Assembly (NCBI GenBank): GCA_041583135.1
Contig: JBFHGJ010000007.1
Span: forward strand, 1 to 64,000
Source of the DNA: JABSOG01 sp041583135
Lineage (GTDB): Bacteria; Pseudomonadota; Gammaproteobacteria; Enterobacterales; Alteromonadaceae
Direction: 5' to 3'
DNA: 64,000 nucleotides
The stretch's first letter is position 1. Each line of letters begins with the position of its first letter. This document shows, one piece after another, positions 35,307 through 42,820 of this stretch. A program made the translations under genes and the position numbers. The notes beneath the pieces are model-generated. The model was not told where the DNA came from. It saw only the letters and a list, made by a program, of their open reading frames with translations, and made no database searches.

Positions 35307-37163
35307 ATGATTTGGCTTGAGCAGTTGCTAAAACACAAAATAATACGCCCCATCGATGCGGAGTTTGCTCGTTTTATTGTTCAGTCTCAGCAGACGCAAG
35401 ATGAGGCGTTGGCGCTGTTGGTTACCTTGTTGAGTGTTGAGTTGGGACACAAAAACGTTTGCCTCGACTTAGGTGCAATCGATGTGCTGGCACCTTTGGG
35501 GCAATTACCTGCGGAGATTCAACTGCCCTCACTCACCGCTCTCAAAGACAGCTTGGCGAATTATGATTGTATTGCAACGGTACGCTCGGCTACTGCAGTG
35601 CCCTCCAAGCCTTTGGTGCGTTACAAAAATCGTCTTTATTTACAGCGTTATTGGCAGTATGAAGTCTCAGTTGCCGAGCGACTAAAGCACTTTGCCTTAA
35701 AGCCAGTAGCGCTTGATATCGAATTGGCAACAACCATGCTACAGCAGTTGTTTACGCCTCAAGCTGAGCTAGACCGGCAGAAGATCGCCTGTACCATGGC
35801 GCTTCTGAAGGATTTTGCGGTGATCACTGGTGGGCCTGGTACGGGAAAGACCACGACAGTCACCAAATTGCTGGTATTGCTGATTGCCCAATATTTGAAA
35901 AGCCTCGGCCATCGGCCAGTGATCAAGTTGGTGACACCCACAGGTAAGGCGGCTGCAAGGCTTAGTGAGTCAATCAAAGGCGCTAAGGCGCGTTTGGATA
36001 TTGCGCCGCAGATCATGCAAAACCTGCCTGACACCGCAACTACCATTCACCGTCTGTTGGGGGTAAAGCACAATAGCAGCAACTTTGTCCACAACCGCGA
36101 TAATCCACTGCACTTGGATGTACTGGTGGTTGATGAAGTTTCGATGGTGGATCTGCCGATGATGGCCAAACTACTCGAAGCGCTGCCGGAAAATGCCAAG
36201 GTAGTCATGCTGGGCGATAAAGATCAGTTGGCGTCGGTTGAAGCCGGTAGTGTACTGGCCGATATCTGTGGCCAAGGGAAGACTATGCAAGCATTTTCGC
36301 TCGACGTTGCCACACAGATTGAGGCGCTGGCCCAAGTGCGTTTGCCCGAATCCCCCCTTGAGCGACCATCGCTGAGCAATTGCATCTGTCTTTTGGAAAA
36401 AAGTCATCGTTTTGATGATAAAAGTGGTATCGGTCAGCTGGCCCAAGCGGTGAATCGTGGTGACATCGACGGGGCATTGCACTTAGAGCGAAGTGGCGCG
36501 GCGCAATTACTCTTTCGTGATATCGATGAGACAGACTACCAGTATTTGATAAACCACAGTGCGCGGGCATATCAGGTTTATCTGCAAATGGTCAAAGACG
36601 GCGTTGATGCCAAAAGCATTATTGAGCAGTTTAACCGTTATCAGGTCTTGTGTGCGATGCGTGAGGGTGACTACGGTGTCAGCGGGCTCAATGAGGCGAT
36701 TGAAAAACGCTTGGCACAACTGGGTATGATTGAACCCAAGCAGCAGTTTTATCCTGGTAGGCCCATAATGATTGCTAAAAACGATTATGCGCTTCAGCTA
36801 TATAATGGTGATATTGGTGTGCTCCTCCCCGATGAGCAAAGCGGCCATTTAAAGGCTTGGTTTATTAACTCAGATGCCCAAGTTCGCTCGGTGTATCCCA
36901 ACAGGCTTCCGGCTCACGAGGCGGTATATGCGATGACGGTACATAAAAGCCAAGGCTCAGAGTTTGAAGAAGTGAGCTTTGTCTTGCCTGCGCTCAGTCA
37001 AGCTCAAGGCAATAAGGTACTTAGTCGAGAACTGGTCTATACTGGCATTACCCGTGCGAAAAAACAGTTTAACCTGTTTGCGCAAAAGCAGGTGCTGAAC
37101 ATCGCCATTGGCGAGCGAACTGCCCGCAACAGTGGCTTGGCGGCTTTGCTTTACGGCAATTAA
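35307..37163 (+). CDS. recD: Exodeoxyribonuclease V subunit alpha (RecD)
   Basis: RecD is the 5'-3' helicase of RecBCD. The 618-residue protein has the Walker A motif ITGGPGTGKTTT (near residue 176), PTGKAAARL, VVDEVSMVDLPMM, LGDKDQLASVEAG and the late TVHKSQGSEFEEV of the SF1B family. Its ATG directly follows the recB stop, so it is translated from the same message. Length matches E. coli RecD (608). Confidence 0.96.
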   Translation: MIWLEQLLKHKIIRPIDAEFARFIVQSQQTQDEALALLVTLLSVELGHKNVCLDLGAIDVLAPLGQLPAEIQLPSLTALKDSLANYDCIATVRSATAVPSKPLVRYKNRLYLQRYWQYEVSVAERLKHFALKPVALDIELATTMLQQLFTPQAELDRQKIACTMALLKDFAVITGGPGTGKTTTVTKLLVLLIAQYLKSLGHRPVIKLVTPTGKAAARLSESIKGAKARLDIAPQIMQNLPDTATTIHRLLGVKHNSSNFVHNRDNPLHLDVLVVDEVSMVDLPMMAKLLEALPENAKVVMLGDKDQLASVEAGSVLADICGQGKTMQAFSLDVATQIEALAQVRLPESPLERPSLSNCICLLEKSHRFDDKSGIGQLAQAVNRGDIDGALHLERSGAAQLLFRDIDETDYQYLINHSARAYQVYLQMVKDGVDAKSIIEQFNRYQVLCAMREGDYGVSGLNEAIEKRLAQLGMIEPKQQFYPGRPIMIAKNDYALQLYNGDIGVLLPDEQSGHLKAWFINSDAQVRSVYPNRLPAHEAVYAMTVHKSQGSEFEEVSFVLPALSQAQGNKVLSRELVYTGITRAKKQFNLFAQKQVLNIAIGERTARNSGLAALLYGN

Positions 37164-37223
37164 CCAACTGTGCAGATGATGGCGAGAAGCTTGTTGATAA
37201 AGGGGACTTTTGCGCGAAAAAAA

Positions 37224-37245
37224 GGCCAATCGGGGGTGATTGGCC
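37224..37245 (-). terminator. Intrinsic terminator for leftward transcription
   Basis: GGCCAATC and GATTGGCC form an 8-bp stem around GGGGGT. On the minus strand the stem is followed by seven T residues (the A run at 37217-37223), so it suits the leftward gene at 37410. For recD it has no T run. It can still serve both genes because they converge. The AT-rich stretch 37246-37409 holds nothing else I can name. Confidence 0.75.
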
Positions 37246-37409
37246 ACTCATAGACTTGGACTATGAAACAAAATTTTTTCTTGCGAAAAAACAACTACTG
37301 CACAATATTTGACCATGAATAGGGCGATTAGTTCAATAAAATTTGAATTAATTTTAATTTGTTTTAACTTTCAACCGGTTAAAATGACATTATTCTAACT
37401 TATCGAGAC

Positions 37410-38219
37410 TTATGCCAGTGCCGCTGTTTCATTCGTCATTAAATGGCGTAACTGTTGCAACGCTTGTGGGTAACTTTTTACCTGTTTTACCGCCTGCTTA
37501 TACATCCCCCTTAAATGACTTTTCAAGTGTCCGGTGACTGCGGCATTTTCGATGTCTTTGAGTACACAAAACAGCGCCGTGGCGTAAATTGCCTCATTTT
37601 CAGACAATACGGCGGTACGGTTCGCGGCATGATTGTGACAACTGCCACAGCTTCCTCTAAAAGCATAGGCGGTATTACTGAACATCACACCAAAACCCAT
37701 AAAAATGCCCAACAACTCGATGCTTGGGAGACGATATTCATCGCCACCTGGGGGCGGCTCTGCACTCATCGACATCAGATAGCCGCTAAACATGGCGGCA
37801 TAATTGGCCACCATCACCTGAGGCTGATTGATTTGAATCGGGTCGTAACTCAAAGACAGTTTATCTTGTGGGTTTTGCATTGCCTGCTCTAGCGCTGTAT
37901 TTTGCTCGCTATCTGAGCGGATTACCGTAATTGGTTGTTTGAGTTGAATTTGATTCGGCGCAAATTGCACCGGCGCAACTAACTGAAACGGCCAGTGACG
38001 CAGGCCGCAATAGTGCCTTACTGCATCGAATACGCTTTGCGCCAACTGTTCGACACTTTGCGCTCTGGCAGGAAAAAAAGCATGTGTGGGGAGGATCAGT
38101 TTGGAGTGCTGAGTAAAAAAATCGCCATCAAAATGGCTGAGTGCCCACTCAAAGGCATCAAAAATCCATTGTCTTGAAGTCTCATCGACAATCGGTTTGG
38201 CTTTTATAAAACTGAACAT
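37410..38219 (-). CDS. Unknown protein with a conserved-looking CxxCxN motif
   Basis: I do not recognise this 269-residue protein. No signal peptide or clear membrane helix is present, though one Met/Phe/Gly-rich stretch (LLGIFMGFGVMFSNTAYAF) is hydrophobic. The striking part is GSCGSCHNHAANRTAVLSEN near residue 190, with two Cys, two His and an Arg in the arrangement of a metal site. The N-terminal half, with a His-rich FDAVRHYCGLRHWPF, could belong to the same site. It is in the opposite direction to recD and stands alone or with the cNMP-binding gene upstream (133 bases away). Confidence 0.75.
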   Translation of the reverse strand: MFSFIKAKPIVDETSRQWIFDAFEWALSHFDGDFFTQHSKLILPTHAFFPARAQSVEQLAQSVFDAVRHYCGLRHWPFQLVAPVQFAPNQIQLKQPITVIRSDSEQNTALEQAMQNPQDKLSLSYDPIQINQPQVMVANYAAMFSGYLMSMSAEPPPGGDEYRLPSIELLGIFMGFGVMFSNTAYAFRGSCGSCHNHAANRTAVLSENEAIYATALFCVLKDIENAAVTGHLKSHLRGMYKQAVKQVKSYPQALQQLRHLMTNETAALA

Positions 38220-38351
38220 ACTGACGCTTTTTGGTCATTGATTTGCATCTGAGGTTAGCAAATTAGCCACAGCGCAACAAGCGCAATCGAGGAAATTAAA
38301 GCGCAGGGTGAGCCGACAGATTGCCCTTGAGGCAGGCTATCTGTGGCTTTG

Positions 38352-38858
38352 CTATTTGCCTTGAGCTTCACCGTCAGCGGGTTTTAGCACCTTGTTGGCT
38401 TTGATCTCTTTGACGATTTTGATGTTGAGTTCTTCTACTCTATCGACCAGACCTTGAATAATGTGATCTTTGATGATCTCTCTGACCCGAATGGGCAAGA
38501 TCTGAAAGGTTTTACGGTTGAATTTCAAAGCAATAATATCGGTTTCGGCAACTACTGAAGCAGAACGGGTATTGTTGCCCATAAAACCGGTTTCTCCAAC
38601 AAAATGACCAGCGCTGACGCGGGTCAATTCTTCCCCTGAGTGAATGATTTTGGCGGTGCCGGAGAGCAACACGTAAAAGCTGTCATCCACTTCACCTAAA
38701 GTGATAAACTCATCGCCGTTGGGGATGTGGTAGAACAAAGTTTGGCTGTCGGCGATATGTTGCTTCTCAGTCGGGGTTAGCAGGTGAAACAGCGGCACTC
38801 GGTTGAGGATCGCCGCTGCTTTCATTGGTAACATGTTCTTAATTGGCTTTTCTGCCAC
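38352..38858 (-). CDS. Cyclic nucleotide-binding domain protein without DNA-binding domain
   Basis: A 168-residue protein consisting of little more than a Crp-like cNMP-binding jelly roll: residues about 20-140 with FITLGEVDDSFYVLLSGTAKI and the phosphate-cassette-like stretch AGHFVGETGFMGNNTRSASVVAETD. There is no helix-turn-helix, so it is not a transcription factor like Crp. It may act as a sensor domain working with a partner, not identified here. The ATG at 38858 starts a Lys-rich lead. Confidence 0.85.
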   Translation of the reverse strand: MAEKPIKNMLPMKAAAILNRVPLFHLLTPTEKQHIADSQTLFYHIPNGDEFITLGEVDDSFYVLLSGTAKIIHSGEELTRVSAGHFVGETGFMGNNTRSASVVAETDIIALKFNRKTFQILPIRVREIIKDHIIQGLVDRVEELNIKIVKEIKANKVLKPADGEAQGK

Positions 38859-38923
38859 ATTTGCACCTTACAAATAAACGCCTTATAGATAATAAATAGT
38901 CTATTGATGGGCAAATGCAATGT

Positions 38924-40450
38924 TTATACCTGCTTTAGTTCTCGGGTCTGGGCCGACCAAGTCATGTGAAACTTCTTGCCCTTGGGTTTATCGACACGCT
39001 CAAAGGTATGGGCGCCGAAAAAGTCGCGCTGGCCTTGCAGCAGGTTGGCCGGTAAGTTGGCGCAGCGGTATGAGTCGTAGTAGGCCAGTGCCGAGCTTAA
39101 GGCGCCGCAAGGTACACCGGCGATGGTGGCATCGGCAATGGCGCGACGCCAGTTATGTTGGTGCTTGGCGATTTGCTCGGAAAAATACGGATCCAACAAT
39201 AGGTTCTCTAGCGATTCGTTGCGCTCATAGGCATCGGTGATAGACAGTAAAAAAGCGGCGCGAATGATACAACCGGCACGCCAGATCTTGGCAATGGTGG
39301 CAAAATCTAATGCCCAACCGCGCTCTTTGGCGGTCATGCGCATCAGTTGAAATCCTTGGGCATAGGCACAGATTTTGGCGCAGTATAGGGCGTCGTGCAA
39401 ACGTTCGATTGTGGCCTCAATCTCTTGTGGTGATAGCTGTACTTGCTCTGGGCCTGCTAAAATACCAGCTGCTTTTACCCGTTCATCTTTCATCGCAGAA
39501 AGTGAGCGGGCAAAAACCGATTGGGCGATGGTGGTGGCAGGGCTACCAACATCTAGGCTATTGGCGGCGGTCCAACGCCCGGTGCCTTTTTGCCCGGCGC
39601 TATCTAAAATCACATCGATTAATGGCTGGTCGGTTTCAGGGTCAACTTGTCGCAATACTTCGGCAGAAATGTCAATTAAATAGCTGTGTAGAACGCCTTG
39701 ATTCCAGCGCTCGAAAACGCTGGCAATATCGCATGGGGTCATTGCCAAGGTATCACGCATAATATGATAGGCTTCACAGATCAATTGCATATCGGCGTAT
39801 TCGATGCCGTTATGTACCATTTTTACATAATGTCCAGCGCCGGCAGGGCCGATGTAGTCGGCGCAGGCTTCGCCTTGCGGTAAGGCTTGGTCAATGCTGT
39901 GGCGTTCAATGGCTTTACCGGTCTGTGGGTCTACTTTGGCTGCGATGGCCTGCCATACCGGTTTGATGCGGGTCCAAGCATAAGGGTCGCCGCTTGGCAT
40001 CAGTGATGGCCCAAAGCGGGCGCCGACTTCTCCACCTGAGACTGCGGTGGCGAAAAAGATCAGCTTGCCTTTGTAAGCCTGCTCTCTGGCAATGGTATCT
40101 GTCCATAAGCTATTGCCTGTATCGACCACAATATCATCGGCGCAAATACCTGCGTCGATAAGTTTGTTGCAAACATCATCAACGACATCTCCGGCAGGTA
40201 CGGAAAGAACAATCAGGTGAGGGGCTTTGAGCTTTGATAACAGCTCGGTGTAGGAGAGGCAGCCTTCGACTCGGCTGGGTTGTCCTTGTCTTTCAAGGCG
40301 TTCTTGCGCTTGTAACTCATTGACTTTATTATGGTCTAAATCAAAAGCGGCAATTCGGTAGCCGTTGTCTGCAAGGTTTAACGTGAGGTTCTTGCCCATC
40401 ACACCAAGGCCGATAAAGCCGATATCACACAATTGCTCATCTGTTTGCAT
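38924..40450 (-). CDS. gnd: 6-phosphogluconate dehydrogenase, decarboxylating
   Basis: Gnd oxidises 6-phosphogluconate to ribulose 5-phosphate and CO2 in the pentose phosphate pathway. I start it at the ATG at 40450 (MQTDEQLCDIGFIGLGVMG), behind AAGAG; the open frame continues upstream to 40528 without the normal start. The 508-residue protein has the NADP site GLGVMGKNLTLN, the substrate motif VSGGEVGARFGPSLMPSG, HNGIEYADMQLICEAY, and KGTGRWTA. It is about 40 residues longer than the E. coli enzyme, chiefly at the C-terminal tail. No zwf or edd lies near. Confidence 0.93.
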   Translation of the reverse strand: MQTDEQLCDIGFIGLGVMGKNLTLNLADNGYRIAAFDLDHNKVNELQAQERLERQGQPSRVEGCLSYTELLSKLKAPHLIVLSVPAGDVVDDVCNKLIDAGICADDIVVDTGNSLWTDTIAREQAYKGKLIFFATAVSGGEVGARFGPSLMPSGDPYAWTRIKPVWQAIAAKVDPQTGKAIERHSIDQALPQGEACADYIGPAGAGHYVKMVHNGIEYADMQLICEAYHIMRDTLAMTPCDIASVFERWNQGVLHSYLIDISAEVLRQVDPETDQPLIDVILDSAGQKGTGRWTAANSLDVGSPATTIAQSVFARSLSAMKDERVKAAGILAGPEQVQLSPQEIEATIERLHDALYCAKICAYAQGFQLMRMTAKERGWALDFATIAKIWRAGCIIRAAFLLSITDAYERNESLENLLLDPYFSEQIAKHQHNWRRAIADATIAGVPCGALSSALAYYDSYRCANLPANLLQGQRDFFGAHTFERVDKPKGKKFHMTWSAQTRELKQV

Positions 40451-40595
40451 TGGATTGCTCTTAAGTGGATAAAAAATCGCCGGATTATAGCGGGTTTTAC
40501 TGACAAAACCCATTGAATTCGTATGCAATAGCGGTTGTATTGTGTTCTTAACAATTGTATAAAACCTTTAACCCAATTCGATAGCAAGTTTTACA

Positions 40596-41951
40596 ATGAG
40601 TTACTCCTTTCACATCAATAAAGCCCGTAAACTGACGTTTGCAGCGCTTACCCAACAGCCCGGTTTGGCCGATATCGCTTTCGTCGCCGGATATCCTGTG
40701 CCTGAGGGCGACTTTTGGCCCTTAGGTTTTACTTATGTCTATCGCGATAAAGTCACCGCCCGCGCCCTTGAGATTGATTATGACGGCGATCATTTTCAAA
40801 TTCGTGTTTTTACTGCCAGTTCACCGGATGATTATCGCTTGGCAGTTGATTTGGCCTGTGCCGTTGCGGTGCAGTGCGACGCCCGAATTACCCCGGAAGA
40901 CAGTGAAACGGTCGATGTTGCTGGCTTTAAAGCGCAGTTTAATGCGCCTTGGTGCACACAAAAAAGTGTCGATTCAATTACCGGTGTATTGCAAATGTTT
41001 GGCGATACCTTGGATAAGGGCCATCAAGTCAGCGGCGTCACGGGGCTATTGACCATTGGCCCTAAGGTCTATCGGCAGATTATTAAAGACCCTGACAATG
41101 CCACTAGCGCGTTTTTTACGCGTTTAACCCGTCTTAACTTTATCAATGACGAAGACATTTTACAGGCTCCGCTTAATCTCTTTCATGATGAGCCAAGTGG
41201 CCTTAGCTTTCGTATGAGCGACTATGATGAAGGGGTCGAAACCCTTATTTGTGATCGCAAAACGGTTGTCGCCGTGGCCAGTGGAGAGAATCAGCACCTA
41301 AGAGTCGGGTTGGCAGATTTGGCTGACGTTTTAGGGGATAAAGCGATGTGGCTCAGTGAAGACTTGTTGCTGCTGCCGGCGCTAAGAAGTGATGATTGGC
41401 AACAACTATTAAAAGACTTGGAACCTGTGGCATTAACCCAGATGTCAGGCTATGGCTTTAAACCTGCAGATGACCCTTATCATGGTCAAACTTTCGGTGC
41501 CGAGGGCGGGTTGAGCGAGTCTGAGTTTAACTTGCTGGTGTATGCCCCGGTGGCGGTCTTTTGCTTGGTGGCTGGCGCCGACCGTAAAATCGATGGCAAA
41601 GAGATAAATGCCTTTCAAAAAGAGTTGATCAGCGGCATCAAGGTTGACAGTAAAATTCTACAAAGCGCCGTGATTGAAGCGGCCAGCGACTTTAATGCCA
41701 TGGTCAATTATCTGATCAACGACGGTATCGACATGGATCAGTTGATGCAGCAGGTAGTTGAGGTGATTGATCGCAAACTCTCATCTGAAGAAGCCTTTAA
41801 TTTTAAGGTGTCATTATTGCGTATCGGCACCATTGTGGCCGAGGCCTCCGGTGGCTTGTTCGGGGTGTTTGGCGATAAAGTCTGTAAGGCTGAAAAAGAA
41901 GTGCTCGCTGAGCTAACTAAACTGTTTGGCTTGGTTGAGAAACAAGACTAA
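40596..41951 (+). CDS. Protein with C-terminal TerB-like region, unknown function
   Basis: A 451-residue cytoplasmic protein with no signal peptide. The N-terminal 300 residues are of a type I do not recognise, with LALPA-like strands and helices. The C-terminal part, VAGADRKIDGKEINAFQKEL followed by a helix bundle and GDKVCKAEKEVLAELTKLF, has the Asp-rich spacing of TerB-type tellurite/metal-response domains. It starts soon after gnd, divergently, and ends before a hairpin facing trpA. Confidence 0.65.
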   Translation: MSYSFHINKARKLTFAALTQQPGLADIAFVAGYPVPEGDFWPLGFTYVYRDKVTARALEIDYDGDHFQIRVFTASSPDDYRLAVDLACAVAVQCDARITPEDSETVDVAGFKAQFNAPWCTQKSVDSITGVLQMFGDTLDKGHQVSGVTGLLTIGPKVYRQIIKDPDNATSAFFTRLTRLNFINDEDILQAPLNLFHDEPSGLSFRMSDYDEGVETLICDRKTVVAVASGENQHLRVGLADLADVLGDKAMWLSEDLLLLPALRSDDWQQLLKDLEPVALTQMSGYGFKPADDPYHGQTFGAEGGLSESEFNLLVYAPVAVFCLVAGADRKIDGKEINAFQKELISGIKVDSKILQSAVIEAASDFNAMVNYLINDGIDMDQLMQQVVEVIDRKLSSEEAFNFKVSLLRIGTIVAEASGGLFGVFGDKVCKAEKEVLAELTKLFGLVEKQD

Positions 41952-41966
41952 AGTGTTTGAACAAAG

Positions 41967-41995
41967 GCGAGCTTGAAGATCAAAGTCAAGCTCGC
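41967..41995. terminator. Bidirectional terminator between the TerB-like gene and trpA
   Basis: GCGAGCTTGA at 41967-41976 and TCAAGCTCGC at 41986-41995 are exact inverted 10-mers with a nine-base loop. It sits 15 bases after one gene and 16 bases before the end of the convergent trpA. Confidence 0.75.
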
Positions 41996-42011
41996 TGAGC
42001 AACTGTCTTTC

Positions 42012-42818
42012 CTATCTTGTCGCCGCTTTCATCTGCGTGACAAAATCGGCCAGTGCTTTGAGCATCGCTGGCTTATCATTTAAGTGTTGTTCAATGATTT
42101 TGACCACCGCTGAGCCGCTGATGGCGCCGCTGGCTCCTGACTCAAGGGCGCTTTTGACGTGCGCTGGGGTTGAAATACCAAAACCGAGCAAGGTTGGTGG
42201 CGCGCCAAAGCCATTGAGCTGTTCAATCAAAGATTGCGCTGGCATTTCTGCCACTGACTCTGTGCCAGTCACACCCGAGCGGCTGAGCAAATAGGTGTAG
42301 CCCTGACCACATTGGGCGACGGCTTGTAGTGTACTTGCCGGGCTATTGGGCGCGGCGATAAATATCGGCGCGATGTCGTGCTTGGCGGCTGCCTCTGTAA
42401 AGGGTTTGCTTTCTCTGGTCGGCACATCGGCGACCAATACTGAGTCTACACCTGCGGCTTTGGCTGTGGCATAAAACTCGTCCAAGCCACGATGCATCAC
42501 GAGGTTTGAGTACAATAATAGGCCAATTGGAATATCGGCGTTGTAGTTGCGAATACGTTTAAGCAGCTCAAAACACTGGGCTGTGGTGGTGTGATGGTCT
42601 AAAGCGCGAATATTGGCCGCTTGAATGACTGGACCATCGGCGATAGGGTCGGAAAATGGAAAGCCCAATTCCAGCGCATCGGCACCTGCATCAATTAACG
42701 TTTTGACGATATCAAATGAGCTATCGAGATCTGGGTCGCCTAAGGTCACAAAGGGCACAAAGGCGCCTTCACCGGCATTTTTCAAACGCTCGAACAAAGT
42801 TTGGTAACGGTTGCTCAT
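42012..42818 (-). CDS. trpA: Tryptophan synthase alpha chain
   Basis: TrpA releases indole from indole-3-glycerol phosphate and channels it to TrpB. The 268-residue protein contains ALELGFPFSDPIADGP with the catalytic Glu, and VLVADVPTRES with the catalytic Asp. GISTPAHVKSALESGASGAISGSAVV near the end binds the phosphate. It begins two bases after the trpB part ends and is the last gene of the trp operon. Confidence 0.97.
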   Translation of the reverse strand: MSNRYQTLFERLKNAGEGAFVPFVTLGDPDLDSSFDIVKTLIDAGADALELGFPFSDPIADGPVIQAANIRALDHHTTTAQCFELLKRIRNYNADIPIGLLLYSNLVMHRGLDEFYATAKAAGVDSVLVADVPTRESKPFTEAAAKHDIAPIFIAAPNSPASTLQAVAQCGQGYTYLLSRSGVTGTESVAEMPAQSLIEQLNGFGAPPTLLGFGISTPAHVKSALESGASGAISGSAVVKIIEQHLNDKPAMLKALADFVTQMKAATR

Positions 42819-42820
42819 GA

